A DNA stretch of 64,000 nt, taken from assembly GCA_964035575.1 (NCBI GenBank), contig OZ037918.1, forward strand, positions 186,001 through 250,000, written 5' to 3'. How positions within the stretch are numbered: position 1 is the first letter of the stretch; every line of letters starts with the position of its first letter. Of this stretch, positions 10,311 through 20,993 are shown piece by piece. A model generated the notes under the pieces. It saw nothing but the letters and a program-made list of their open reading frames with translations, searched no databases and was not told the origin of the DNA. The stretch comes from Rhynchopus sp. YZ270_cl-10. Lineage: Eukaryota; Euglenozoa; Diplonemea; Diplonemida; Diplonemidae. Position numbers and translations under genes: made by a program.

Positions 10311-12108
10311 AAAAAATGATGAAGAAGAGAAAGGGGGGGAGGAAGGGCGCGTGGTGTTCATGAACCCACACAGTTCTGTGAGGGGGGAATTAATGACAGG
10401 GACAGGGGGTCTTTCTCCTTGTACCAAGGCATTTATAGGTGGTGTAAGGCGTTGGGTGGGTGTGTTAGTTATTTTTTGTTATGTTGTTACTATTTTTTGT
10501 TTCACTTTTTTCTTTTTTTTTTTTTTTTTTTGCTAATTTGCTGGAATAGTGGTTGTTTGCCAAACCCCCACCTCTCTCCTTTACAAAAAAGCCGTCACAT
10601 CCCCTTTTCTTTGGTTGTAAATTAAAAAAGGAAAAAAAAAAAAAAATAAAATTTCGAGAACAAAAGTTGGGAACCTTAATCCCTCTGTGCTCATTGTGCC
10701 TTGGGGGGGAGTGCGGTGAAATGTGCAAACGAAATGAGTAATTGATGCATTTTGTTGTTTGTTTTTTTTTTTTTCGAAACGAAAAAAAAAAGATGTTGAA
10801 GAAGAAAAACGAAGTAGATGACACACAGTGTATCTTTCAAAAGACAAAAAAAGGGAGACCAAAAAAGCAAAAAAAAAAAAAAAAAATCCCCCATCAGAAA
10901 AGTGTTTAGACCAGCTTCGAAGGATCTATAAAAAAACCCTTGAGCAGAAAGCACCTACCTGAACATGAGAACATAACATTTTTTTTTTTTTGAGAAAAAT
11001 GAACCTAAGCCTCTCTGCGCTTAGTCTGATTAGATTATTCTTTGGTTCATCACGCTTAGTCACCTCAAAATAAAAAAAAGGGGGTTCCCCCACTTTGAAA
11101 GAACATCTGAGTGCCTCAATGGCAAATAAAAAATAGACAGGACTCTCACGAGGCCCCAAAAAAACCAAACCCCCCCAGAATTTTAACAAATTCTCCCCCT
11201 GGTATAATAAAAAAATGTGTTCCGAGCTTCCTCCCCTGGAAGCAGATCTCCCATTTTTGGAGCCTCGTGAGAGCGCTGAAAATAGAGCACTTTTTTTTTT
11301 TTTGTTTTGTTTTGGCAACACCGAGTAACCCACCTGCATGGGAGTCTGTCACCACTATCTTTTGTTGTTTTTTTTGCTGTTGTCGTATTGACAAAGATCA
11401 CCAAAGTGGTCAGTTGTTAAGAAGCCCCCCAAAAAAGGGGGGGATAAACTCACACCGTTCGATGCGGTGATCTGCACTGTGTTTTTTGAAGAAGAAAAAA
11501 AAATCAATTTCATAGACTTTCCATTCAAAGAAGAGAAAATCACACAAAAAAGGATGTTTTCAAAAAAAAAACATATCCCAAAAAAGAAGGAAAAAACAAA
11601 GTTCTGTACTCAAAGTTATCCGAAGCCATTTTTTTTTTTGTGGCTAACCACCTAAGTACAGTCGCTTCAAGTATATTTAGCGTCAAAACAGGATGCCAAA
11701 TAATTAGAAAAATCCCCAAATCTGTTTTGGACTTCTTTTTTTTTTGTCGAGGTAAAAGCGATACCCCTCAAATATCGCTCCAAAACGGGGATATTTTTGT
11801 TTTATTTTGTTTCGTACGGAGTGGGGGATGGAACTGGGGGAAAATTTTAAAAAAAACCAAGAATCTTGTAAATAATTGTAAATTGAAGGGGCCCTGGAAA
11901 CGCAGGAGCCACTAAAAGTCAGGGGCGGCATTTGCAACAATAAACGGAGAAGCCTACTGTGAGGTACGCTCCTGTTGCCTAAGGGGGGACAAGGGAGAGG
12001 GGGAAGGGGTTCAAAAATTAAAATAATCAACAACGCTTTTCACATTCGTGGGGGTGTGGGGAATCATGTGTTTTTTTTTTTTTTTCCTTTTTCCCTTTTC
12101 TTTTTCCC
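10311..12108. other. Spacer without a recognisable gene
   Basis: Homopolymer-rich. A degenerate family S-like hairpin (10996-11034) and remnants resembling family Z (about 11383-11480 and 11601-11625, TTCTGTACTCAA) are visible. Nothing coding was recognised. Confidence 0.5.
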
Positions 12109-12163
12109 CTTGAAAACTTGGTCTGTATTATTGTGGTGAACACCCGAGGAATGTACTCCACTA
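12109..12163 (-). repeat. Family T repeat, subtype b
   Basis: TTGAAAACTTGGTCTGTATT and ACACCCGAGGAATGTACTCC match the copy at 21560; T-runs lie to the left. Confidence 0.45.
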
Positions 12164-12530
12164 TTCTCATTTCTTTTCCTTTCCTTACGTTTTTTTTTGG
12201 TACGTCTCTCAAGAAGGAAGGAAAAAAAAGGGGAACAAATAGGGGAAAGGAAAAAAACAAAATACTGCTCCCTCTCTATGATGAACGGCAAGCGATGATA
12301 TTTCTTTTTTGAACAAAAAAAAAATTGGGAAAAAGTTGAAAGTGCAAACACCTCACTGGACGGCGGATGCAGGGCACTGAAAAAAAATAAAAATAAAAAT
12401 AAAATTCAACAGAGAAAAACGAAAAAAAAAAAAAACGGGGTGGAGTTGATAAAAAAAAAATTCAAAAAATCGGAAATGCTAGGGTGATTGTGCCTCGACA
12501 CACATCTTTTAAAAAAAAAGAAAAGTTTAT

Positions 12531-12565
12531 AAGATGATCCTAAGCCTCTCGTGCTTAGTCACCTT
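12531..12565 (+). repeat. Family S hairpin repeat
   Basis: AAGATGATC, then CTAAGC CTCTCGT GCTTAG, then TCACCTT: a six-base-pair inner stem and an imperfect seven-base outer stem. The left flank AAGAAAAGTTTAT is identical at 16588, 17704 and 40288. Confidence 0.65.
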
Positions 12566-12841
12566 ACACAAAAAAAGGGGGGGGGTTTTTCTTCTTTGCA
12601 GTCAGTGAGACAAATGGAAAACAAAAAAGAGGGGAGGGTGGGTGAGGGTATGGATCTTGCTTTCTTCGGGGAAGTGGGGAAGTGGGGGAGGTTTTTTTTG
12701 GGGAGGAAAACAAAAATAAAAGGGGGGGTTTGTAATATGAGAGCTTAAGCCCTCAACGCTTATTCACCAGACAATAAAAAGGGCGACAAAAAGGGAATAC
12801 CAATATGGGGGGTGGGAACTTTGTACCATTTTTTTTTTTGG

Positions 12842-12910
12842 TTTTTTGATAAATTGTTAGAGTAGTGTTGTTGCCTCCGGTTGTGTTGCCACAGTTGTGC
12901 AATCACCACT
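12842..12910 (-). repeat. Family T short interspersed repeat
   Basis: TTGATAAATTGTTAGAGTAG and GGTTGTGTTGCCACAGTTGT match the consensus. T-runs at 12829-12847 form an A-tail on the minus strand. Confidence 0.6.
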
Positions 12911-13351
12911 GTCAACTTTTTTTTTGCTTTTGACTGTTATATTTTGTGTAATAGCCATTCAGACAGTTGGGAAAAAAATAATAATTTACCCAATTTGATA
13001 AATCGGTACAGGGACTGGAGGAAAGAATTTAAAGGCTATGAAGTGATATCTGGTCTGAGGTGTTTTGCCCCGAATACTAATAATATACTTCATACTCTGC
13101 GTACGATTCATGTCGTGCTACTCTCCTGTCGTTGAGACCGGATTTCTAGCACCCCACACTCCAGCCCCTGAATATTTTTTAGCATTAGTGTAACTGCCAC
13201 AGTCACTTTCTTTTTTTTGCGTTTTATTGCGTGCATTTTTTTGACATGATTGTCAAAAAAAAAACCAAGATAAAGTGCGTGGTCTTTTTTTTGTGAGATC
13301 ACGACTTACCCTTGCTCTTGATGACACACAAAACATAGAAATAGTTGTGAA
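12911..13351. other. Spacer
   Basis: No gene recognised. A decayed family T-like stretch (ATTAGTGTAACTGCCACAGT) lies at about 13184. Confidence 0.45.
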
Positions 13352-13387
13352 AAGATGATACTAAGCCTCTCCTTTGCTTAACCACCT
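13352..13387 (+). repeat. Family S hairpin repeat
   Basis: AAGATGATA, then a CTAAGC...GCTTA stem, then ACCACCT. Confidence 0.55.
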
Positions 13388-13472
13388 CGAGAACAAAGAG
13401 GAAAAAGAAGAAAAAGGCCAAAAAAAAATCCATTTACTTACTACTTTCTCAAAAAAGTAAGCAGCGGAGGGA

Positions 13473-13617
13473 TGTTCACTTTGTCGTTTCCCTCACCCCC
13501 CTTTCCCTTCTTGTAGTTTGATGCGTTGACGCTTCCACACACACCCTATCCCTCCTAGTAGGTGGTGCTGTTGCGGAGTACGGTTGGGGGGTGAGTGAAC
13601 AATGTTTGATCACTTTC
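13473..13617 (+). mobile_element. Family X MITE, copy 2
   Basis: Left end GTTCACTTTGTCGTTTCCCT, right end GTGAGTGAACAATGTTTGAT; interior GATGCGTTGACGCTTCC and GTTGCGGAGTACGG as in copies 1 and 3. Confidence 0.65.
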
Positions 13618-13675
13618 CGCTCACAAAAGTAGTGTGCGTAAAAAAGATGAAAACATAAAAGAAATAAAAGATACT

Positions 13676-13711
13676 AGATGCGTCTAAGCCTCCTCCGTGC
13701 TTAACCACCTT
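13676..13711 (+). repeat. Family S hairpin repeat
   Basis: AGATGCGTCTAAGCC, CTCCGTGCTTAA, CCACCTT. It lies about 58 bp right of the family X copy. Confidence 0.5.
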
Positions 13712-14347
13712 CGACCTTTGAAAGGGAATCGGGGGTTTTTTTCTTTTGCTGGGTTGACAAATGCTAAGATTGAGAGGTAAAGAGAAAAGAAAAAAAAGAG
13801 GGAAGACATCAATTTTTTGATTGTAAGGATGGTGTGGGTTTCGCGTTTTCAGCCGCAAAAAAAATTCCTCATTTTCTGTTAGAAAAGAAGACTTGAAAGG
13901 CTTTTAAAAAAATGTTGCAATTATTGTAAACTTTTCGAACTAAGATGAAAAATAGTGGAGGGAAAAAACAAAATCTGGCCTCTTTGGACACCCCCCCATA
14001 AGGGAATAAGGCCTTCCTTTGTTGGGGGAAAAGCCATATTTTGTTGTTTTATCCCTCCAAAAAAAAAAAAAAAAAATAGAGGTTTCTTCTTCTATTCGTT
14101 GTATGGAATGTAACGATAAAAAATAAAGTTAAAAAAAAAAAGTGTTTGAAAGATGATCTTTAAAATCTCAATGTTAGATCCCCTTTTGAACAATTTTTTT
14201 TTTTTATGTGTGAGCTATGGATGGTTTATGTTTGCTTTTTTTTTTTTTTGTTTTTTGTTATATTTTAGATAATACCTTAAACGCACCAGAGTGAGCACCA
14301 TAAGGGTCTGTATTCATCATGCTGGCCAAAGCCTTTATACGTTTTTT
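13712..14347. other. Spacer
   Basis: A/T-homopolymer-rich; a hairpin CCCCCCCATAAGGG is at 13989. Nothing else recognised. Confidence 0.5.
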
Positions 14348-14395
14348 TGTTGTATCGACAATCACCTACCCAAGGTAGGATCTGTACACAATGTC
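14348..14395 (+). repeat. Family Z repeat with variable hairpin
   Basis: TGTTGTATCGACAATCAC, then stem CCTAC/GTAGG, then ATCTGTACACAATGTCG. The flanks are the same as at 20938 but the stem differs. Confidence 0.6.
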
Positions 14396-14526
14396 GCCCG
14401 AAGGCTTTTTTAAAATTTGTAAAAGGAACGGTGAAGAAATAACAAAACAAAAAAAAAAAGAATAGCGAAGTCAGGAATGTACAGAATAAAAAAAAAGAAA
14501 AAAAAAAGAGTTGAACGGTAGTAGCG

Positions 14527-14557
14527 AAGATGAACTAAATTGTGGTTTAGTCACCTT
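14527..14557 (+). repeat. Family S hairpin repeat, shortened
   Basis: AAGATGAACTAAATTGTGGT then TTAGTCACCTT; the stem is CTAAA/TTTAG. Confidence 0.5.
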
Positions 14558-14814
14558 AAAATATTTTATGTTGGTTTGTAGACAAGAAGCAGTCGGAAAT
14601 ACAACTTCGAGCCACGTTTTTTTTTTAACAGGTTTGTATTGAAAAGTTTAGTCACCTGAAAAAGACAAAAATGGATATTATGAAGTGGACAGAAAAGGCT
14701 TGCAATGAACCTTCAGAGAAAGGATCCTTTTGAGAAAAAAAACACACTTTTAGAAGGTCTCAGACAAGCCCGTAGATAACTCAAAATAGAAAAAAAAGAG
14801 AAAAAAAAAAATCA

Positions 14815-14900
14815 CCACCTGAATTAAACCCACATTTTGCAAGCCATTTAACATCGGTAAATACCGGCAAACATAGATCAAAACCAGGTGGAATTAAATC
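14815..14900. repeat. MITE-like inverted repeat
   Basis: CCACCTGAATTAAAC faces CCAGGTGGAATTAAAT. An internal CGGTAAATACCG hairpin is present. The ends resemble those of 6566-6674. Confidence 0.4.
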
Positions 14901-14916
14901 ACAAGAGAAAGTTGAG

Positions 14917-14954
14917 AAGATGACAAACCTAAGCCCTTAGCGCTTAGTCACCTT
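14917..14954 (+). repeat. Family S hairpin repeat
   Basis: AAGATGACAAACCTAAGC, CCTTAGC, GCTTAGTCACCTT. It follows the preceding inverted repeat by about 15 bp. Confidence 0.55.
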
Positions 14955-15314
14955 GTAAAGTGCAATCCAAAAAAACACATAGGAGGGGTAAAAAGAGTTT
15001 GACTTAAAACACAAAGGTCTCTCATAAACAGTGTGCCTTGGTACAATGACCGGTGTCAGTACCGGGGTGGACCCTCCCAAACCATTCAGTCCTACATACA
15101 TTTTCGAGGTCTACATCTGAAAAACCCTTAGTAGGATTGTTGAAAAAGCCCCCAAAAAAGTCGTACGTTTTTTTAATCCCTTCCTATGTGTTCTCGGAGC
15201 ACTACACTAGAAACGAAGAATGTAAGATGATAAGACGGCGTGGTCCCTGAATAGGAGGAACAGTTCCGTCTAGAATAGAGAGGTGATATAATGGTGCCCT
15301 TTGTTTAATTTGAT

Positions 15315-15384
15315 TGGTGCTCCGGAGGGGTCGATATTGACAGGTCGATATTGACAGGTCGTTGACCGACTTCCGAAAGCACCA
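15315..15384 (+). repeat. Family Y hairpin repeat, copy 1
   Basis: It starts TGGTGCTCCGG and ends CCGAAAGCACCA, which pair. Inside is GTCGATATTGACAGGTC, here partly duplicated, then GTTGACCGAC. Copies 2 and 3 are at 19243 and 21452. Confidence 0.7.
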
Positions 15385-15393
15385 TTGATTGTT

Positions 15394-15475
15394 GTTTTTT
15401 TTTTTTTTTTTTGATAAAAATTGTAGTAGTGTATTTGCCTCGGTTGTGTTGCCACAGTTGTGCAATCTCCACTTT
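15394..15475 (-). repeat. Family T short interspersed repeat with A-tail
   Basis: An 18-T run (an A-tail on the minus strand) is followed by TTGATAAAAATTGTAGTAGT and CTCGGTTGTGTTGCCACAGT, TGTGCAATCTCCAC. It sits ten bases from a family Y copy. Confidence 0.65.
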
Positions 15476-15486
15476 TCAATTTTTTG

Positions 15487-15538
15487 TTTTTTGAAAACTT
15501 TGTATTAGCGTAGCCACCCTAGAGAGTGCTCCACTAAA
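15487..15538 (-). repeat. Family T repeat, subtype b
   Basis: TTTTGAAAACTTTGTATTAG, CGTAGCCACCCTAGAG, TGCTCCAC; similar to 18200 and 21560. Confidence 0.55.
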
Positions 15539-15552
15539 GTTTTTTTTTTTGT

Positions 15553-15657
15553 GGATTTATCATGGTATACAGAGAAGATTTTACCTCAATGCAATGGGGG
15601 TTTTGTTGAGAAAAACCCCCACGCCTTAGTTAAGATCATTCTTTACCATGATTTAAT
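15553..15657. repeat. MITE-like inverted repeat with inner hairpin
   Basis: GATTTATCATGGTA at the left pairs with TACCATGATTTAATT at the right. An inner hairpin GGGGGTTTT/AAAACCCCC lies at about 15596-15620. Confidence 0.55.
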
Positions 15658-15723
15658 TTGAAAAAAAAGACCAAACAAAAAAAAAAGGTAACTTTGCCAA
15701 TCGATCTCTTTTTAAGACATATT

Positions 15724-15766
15724 CGTTATCGCACAGCATCAGCTGCGCTGATGCTGTGCGATAACG
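15724..15766. repeat. Perfect 43-nt hairpin
   Basis: The arms CGTTATCGCACAGCATCAGC and their exact complement (20 bp each) surround a TGC loop. A partial copy (TTATCGCACAGCATTCAGCT) is at 16046-16066, beside a family S hairpin. It could be a terminator-like or structured RNA element, or a recent palindrome. Confidence 0.8.
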
Positions 15767-15998
15767 GGTATGATCAAATGTAGTTGGCCTTTAGCTTTTA
15801 TTTTTTGTTGGTTTCCAACTTACATTGCCTTGTAAGGAGGAGGGGGAAAAAAATATCAAAACAGAGGTATTGGGTTCTTGTGGCGAGGGGCATCTTTGGT
15901 TCAAAGAAGATTACTTCAAATACATTCTTTTCTACGAAAAGAAGGCAAAGAAGAGGAAGAAAAGAGAAAAAAAAAAAAAAAACAACGAAATGTTTTAG

Positions 15999-16034
15999 AA
16001 GATGAACCTAAGCCTCTCTGTGCTTAGTCACCTT
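15999..16034 (+). repeat. Family S hairpin repeat
   Basis: AAGATGAACCTAAGCC, TCTCTGTGCTTAG, TCACCTT; close to the consensus. Confidence 0.65.
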
Positions 16035-16066
16035 GATCACAATCGTTTATCGCACAGCATTCAGCT

Positions 16067-16600
16067 GTGTTGTCTTTTTTGAAAAAAAATGGATGGCTCT
16101 TGGCACATCACATATTTTTTTCAAAAAAAAAAAAAAAAACCAAAAAAAAAGAAGAGAACCCCAAAGATGCGCCTTCTCGTCACTACCAACACCCTGTTTT
16201 CTATGCGATTCTCAAAGTACGGCATTTCTAACAAAGAAATGAGTTGCGTGAGAAAGAGTGAGAGAGAGGGAGGTGTTTTTTTGATAAAAACGATTTTTTT
16301 TAAAGGGGGGGGGGCACTATTAATAAGGATTGAGACTTTTGTTTTAAAATGTTGTCATTAAGTGGGTATATAGGGTGCCATACTTAATGAGGGCCGGAAT
16401 TGCCCTTTTCTGTATCAGTGCTTTTTAAAAAGGGGAAAATTGACGCGATTCGTCCTCTTTTCCCTGGAGAAATGACACGCAGAAACAAAAGAATTCATAA
16501 AAACGCGTTGTATCAAACCACGCTGTATCGTTTATTATTATTTTTTTTTCGCATGAGCTTTCTTCTTTTACAGGCAGTAAAAAAGAAAAGAAAAGTTTAT
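16067..16600. other. Spacer
   Basis: No gene recognised. Confidence 0.5.
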
Positions 16601-16635
16601 AAGATGAACCTAAGCCTCTCGTGCTTAGTCACCTT
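16601..16635 (+). repeat. Family S hairpin repeat, consensus copy
   Basis: AAGATGAACCTAAGCCTCTC, GTGCTTAGTCACCTT, preceded by AAGAAAAGTTTAT. This is the clearest copy and defines the family. Confidence 0.7.
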
Positions 16636-16943
16636 AGAAAAAATCATTTTATTTTTTGTGTGTTTCGAACTTTCCCCTAATTTTGTTGACAAAATCGCCC
16701 CCAGTGTCAACCATTAAAATGCAGAACCAAAGCTCTCAACACTCTGCCTAAAGAAAGAAAGCAAGGAATAAAAAAAAAAGAAGGTAATATGACCCCAAAG
16801 AATCGGGGGGGAAAAAAAATGGGAAGAAATAAGAAATAATGAACACAAATTGACTGAGGCGAACCCATTGTTCTATGTAGAGAACAGGGAAGCGACGATA
16901 AGAAACTTAAAAACCGAGGTTTTTTTTTTTGTACATTTTTTTT

Positions 16944-17018
16944 GTTTTTTTTTTGAAAAACCCAGTTAGAGATAGCGTAGTTGCCTCTCGCGTTACACAT
17001 TGTGCAATTTTCTACTTT
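16944..17018 (-). repeat. Family T short interspersed repeat
   Basis: A T-run, then GAAAAACCCAGTTAGAGATA, GCGTAGTTGCCTCTCGCGTT and TTGTGCAATTTTCTAC. Confidence 0.55.
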
Positions 17019-17168
17019 TCAACTGGGTTTGTATTTTTTTATAGCTTTTTTTTTTCCGTTTTTGCATAATCGACGTTTTTTACCATTTGTAAAATAGAAT
17101 GAAGATAAAATGGACAGAATAGTTAGCCTCTGTTTTGTTTTTTGTTTTTTGTTGTTTTTTTTCTATCC

Positions 17169-17230
17169 TTTTTAGATAAATAGTTGGACTCGCGTAGTTG
17201 CCACCTTTGTGACACAGCTGCATATTCAAC
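17169..17230 (-). repeat. Family T short interspersed repeat
   Basis: TTTTAGATAAATAGTTGGAC, GCGTAGTTGCCACC and a degraded 3' part. Confidence 0.5.
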
Positions 17231-17716
17231 TTGTTTAGGTGTGACTTGGCAGCGCCACATCAAGAATAGAAGATGACAGAGGTTTTGACAATAAAATACT
17301 ATTTTTGTCAGTTTTTTTTTTTTACTAAAAACACGTCAAATCGAGCAAAAATCGAGTAAAAAAGAAGAGGGAAAAAAAAAAGAGAAAATATGAACGCAAA
17401 AACAAGAAGAAATACAGAAAATGAGTGAACACAAAACCACATCTTTCAAAGTTTTTTTTTTTAGAAGAAAATAAGAAAAATAAATAAATGACAAAATAGC
17501 AAAAATTGTCAATGAACACACTAAGTGTTCCTTCATCACATTCGTTATGTCGTACACGCATCATCTGTCTTGATGGGGCACGACTGCCGAAAAAAAGTGG
17601 ATCAAACCTGTTTTTTTGTGTGGATTGTGCAAGAGAACTCTCTGCTTTTTTTTCTAACCATATAAAGGTAAGAACTTGACAGAAAATATATGAAAAAAAA
17701 GAAAAGAAAAGTTTAT
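17231..17716. other. Spacer
   Basis: No gene recognised; reading frames here consist mostly of Phe/Lys from A/T runs. Confidence 0.5.
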
Positions 17717-17750
17717 AAGATGACCCTAGGCCTCATGCTTAGTACACCTT
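17717..17750 (+). repeat. Family S hairpin repeat
   Basis: AAGATGACCCTAGGCC, TCATGCTTAGT, ACACCTT, preceded by AAGAAAAGTTTAT. Confidence 0.6.
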
Positions 17751-17807
17751 AATAAGACAAAATGTTGCAGTTATGTAATGTATCAAAGGGAAAACCCTCT
17801 TCACCCA

Positions 17808-17862
17808 CAATGGCTTAATCCCTTGAAACAAGTATATGACTACTGGCAGGATCAACCAGGTT
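17808..17862 (-). pseudogene. Relic of the 5' end of an 18S (SSU) rRNA gene
   Basis: The minus strand reads AACCTGGTTGATCCTGCCAG, TAGTCATATACTTGTTTCAA and GGGATTAAGCCAT. This is the nearly universal start of eukaryotic SSU rRNA (CTGGTTGATCCTGCCAG, AGTCATAT, TTAAGCCAT) with a few changes and one inserted base. Similarity stops after about 52 nt, so no functional rRNA is encoded. The sequence just right of it (17863-17910) could derive from an external spacer, but I cannot show this. Confidence 0.85.
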
Positions 17863-18199
17863 TCTTGTCACTCTAATCGATAGGGGATTGCTCCCATATC
17901 AATCAGTGAGCAAAGAGAGCCCAATCGAACCTAATAAACAAGTTAGAACGCACAAAAAGAGTACCTCTGATAGGTAAGTAAAAGGGGGGGAAAAAAAGGT
18001 TTTTTTTTCGTTGATTGCACAATTAACCCCTGTTGGAGGGGTGATTGGCGACCGTATCTGAGGAACTATTTTCTCCTTTAAGCTACGCTTGTAGAGATAT
18101 TTAAAAAGAAAAAGAAAAAACACACACACCGGATAAAACCTTCATTCATAAGGGAGCAAATATATACCTCTTGTTTGAACCGGTTGTGTTTTTTTCCCC

Positions 18200-18255
18200 C
18201 TTTTTTTTTTGAAAACTTGATTGTATTAGTGTAGCCATCCTAGAGTGTGCTTCAC
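18200..18255 (-). repeat. Family T repeat, subtype b
   Basis: A ten-T run, then GAAAACTTGATTGTATTAGT, GTAGCCATCCTAGAG, TGCTTCAC. Confidence 0.55.
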
Positions 18256-18272
18256 AATACAATCAAAGTATA

Positions 18273-18352
18273 CTTTTTTTTTTGATAAATTGTAGGAATA
18301 GTGTAGCCTCGGTTGTGTTGCCACAGTTTTTTTTTGTGCAAATCTCCACTTT
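18273..18352 (-). repeat. Family T short interspersed repeat, with T-run insertion
   Basis: TTGATAAATTGTAGGAATAG, GCCTCGGTTGTGTTGCCACA, then an extra nine T's before GTGCAAATCTCCAC. It is only 18 bp from a subtype b copy. Confidence 0.6.
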
Positions 18353-19242
18353 CCGTTTTTGTTGTTGTTGTCTTTGTTAGAGAATTATAATTTTTTTTTT
18401 TTTGTTAACACACTCTTTTTTTTTGATGTTTTCTTTGAAGAAAAGGGGGGTAAGGTGAGGGGGGAATTTAATGTTTTTGGGGTAGGGGGGGGAATGGTAA
18501 TAGAAGGGGGTGGCCTTTCAAAGAGAATATTTCAGGTACCCCATGAGCGGAATTTTTTTTAGTTTTTTGTTGATCACAGAACAACTCTGTTCAAAGGTCT
18601 TAAAAGAAATTACACAGAGCGATGCGACGGTTTTGTTAAATAACAAAATAAAGAAAAAATAGATTTTTTTTTTGTAAGATTACCTAAATATCTGGTGGGG
18701 ATTCTTTTAGAGGGGGTAAAAAAAAAGGTAAGATCACCTTAGGCTTTTGAATGCAATCATGGGAGAGAATTTTACCGCGTAGTGGATTCAAAATTATTTG
18801 AAAAATTTTGAAGGAAAAAGAAAAAATAAAAATAAAAACAAGTGTTTAGAGCGAGAGCGAGATGCACTCAAAAAACATGAAAGAAAAAAAATAAGGTTGA
18901 AATTGATGAAAAATGCCTCAAGAAAACGCATGCAAACATCAAGGAAAAGGGAGGGATAATTGTATCATGTAATGCATATAAATGTAAGCGTCCTCTCTGT
19001 TTGAGCCAAACTTTGTAAAAAGAAGAAGAAAAAAAAAAAAAGACACATACACACACCAATAGGGCCATATTCTGCGCAAGAATTGCCACGATTAGTTATC
19101 AAACACACCAACCAATAAATTCAACCAACGTTTAAAGTGAAGTTTTTCTTAAATTTTTTTACACTTCGAGTTATGAGCATACTTCAACGGATGATAGGTG
19201 GGTACAATAAATGTGCATTTAAAACAAACAGAGTGACCATTC
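18353..19242. other. Spacer
   Basis: No gene recognised. Confidence 0.5.
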
Positions 19243-19307
19243 TGGTGCTCGCGGGGTCGATATTGACAGGTCGCTGACAGGTCGTTGACCGACTCCCGAA
19301 AGCACCA
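19243..19307 (+). repeat. Family Y hairpin repeat, copy 2
   Basis: TGGTGCTCGCGGGGTCGATA, TTGACAGGTCGCTGACAGGT, CGTTGACCGACTCCCGAAAG, CACCA; ends pair as in copies 1 and 3. Confidence 0.7.
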
Positions 19308-19815
19308 TATTCTCACACTTTTTTGTTTTTGAGAATTAAAAAAGAAAAATAGTGGCAACTTTTGCATATTCCGCAAAAATTTCCATTATTTCGAACAATA
19401 ACAAAAAAAAAATGCCAGATTGAAGACCTAACCTAACAACAGTTGAGAAAAAAAATAGAAAAAAAATATGGGGGATACAAAAATACAAATACAAAAATGA
19501 AACAAAAAAAAAATGAGTTAGCTCTTTGAAGCGCAACTTCGTATTTAGTTTTAAATTGGTGTGGGGTCTGAGAGGGTACGTGATTTTTTTTTTAAAAAAG
19601 GGGGGATAACAAAAAGGCAAAACTTATTAGACGGCTTTGCACCACCTAAGGTAGCTAGGTACAAAATCACCATCTTTAAATAAATGCAAAAAAAAAAAAA
19701 AAAAAACACACAAACAAACAAAAACAGAACATAATCGACAAAACTAAATAGTGAGTTTTACAGTGTCGCGACAGGAAGAAGATAAACAAGAGGGCCAAGC
19801 CTTTTTATCGCTTAG
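19308..19815. other. Spacer
   Basis: No gene recognised. Confidence 0.5.
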
Positions 19816-19975
19816 TAACCGGGGGGGAGGGAGGAGGGGGGGGGGGGGGGGGTCAAGCAAAAGAGGAGGGAGGGGAAGGTGGGGGGCAAAAAAACAAAGA
19901 AAGCAAGATCCGGGGGGGGGGGGGGGGGGGGAGAGTGGAGGGGGAGTGGAGGGAGAAGGTTTCTTGGGGGGAAAA
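19816..19975 (+). repeat. Very G-rich tract, G-quadruplex-prone
   Basis: It contains uninterrupted G runs of about 18-21 (near 19835-19853 and 19911-19931) plus many runs of three to six G's on one strand, well beyond the minimum for quadruplex folding. There is no coding evidence. Confidence 0.75.
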
Positions 19976-20937
19976 AAATAAATGGGAAAAACAATTTTTT
20001 TGGGCAATGCTCCGGGTCTTACGAACTGCCCACAACCTGCTTTTTTTTAACACAAACGTATGACCATGCACGGTGCGGAAGTAAGAAACAATGAGAACTC
20101 AAAAATGACATGTCATTTACAACCTTATTGTGCGTACGAGATGCCTCGCGACAGTCATTTTTTTGGGTTGTTAATGACGACCCTATGGTTGGAGTAACTA
20201 TGTCATCCTTTGGGTTGGCATTTTACTGACTGCCGTACCGTGTGCCAAAAACAAAAAAACAAAACAAAACGCTAATTTTTTTTTCACTCAGTGAACGAAC
20301 GATGCCAAATTGTTTCTGGCCAAAAAGCCTCTTGAGATTATTTTTTTTTTGGGCTGAAAATTTCGACAAATCACCTAACACTGCGAGTTCTGTTTTCCTT
20401 CACCCCCCCCTTTGCAAAGGCTTATGAAGCTATTTACAGACTCTGTGTGTGTGTTTCTTTTTGTTGTTATAATTTATTTGTCCAAAACATAAATTGTCTC
20501 TCAGAAAAAGGCTTTGAACGAATCTGCATGATTTCGCATGCAGGATCCGTGATTTTTCTTTTTTTGTTCTTTTCTTTGTTAAAAATTGCGTATTTATTTT
20601 GAGTGACTCCTGAAAAGTGGGATGGGGCAAAAAAAAAAAAGTACAAAGAGATAAAATTGAAAGTGCTCAATTCCTCACCGGGAGAACCACCGGGAGGACA
20701 AACAGGGCACAGAATAAACCACCACACAATGAGGGGCAAAAGCCTTTTCTTTTCCACGCCCACATCCAACTTTTTCTTTCAACTCTGGAAAATTTGATTT
20801 TTGTTTTGGGGGGGGGGGGGCCTGAAAAATGGTCTAATATGAGACCAGTCTGTTCAGCCGCGTTCCATCTGTCTATGAGAAAAGCTGTGGATGTAATTCG
20901 TATTCTCTTGTATCCCGCACAACAGAGGGGGGGGTTT
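19976..20937. other. Spacer
   Basis: No gene recognised. Palindromic GACATGTC is at 20107. Confidence 0.5.
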
Positions 20938-20993
20938 TGTTGTATCGACAATCACGTTATACCTACTGGTATAACGATCTGTACTCAATGTCG
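20938..20993 (+). repeat. Family Z repeat with variable hairpin
   Basis: TGTTGTATCGACAATCA, then a perfect nine-base stem CGTTATACC/GGTATAACG around TACT, then ATCTGTACTCAATGTCG. Confidence 0.6.

Noticed and set aside
15562-15580. U6 snRNA-like ATACAGAGAAGATT
   Set aside because: Only about 14 nt match; the downstream U6 sequence is absent and the match lies inside an inverted repeat.
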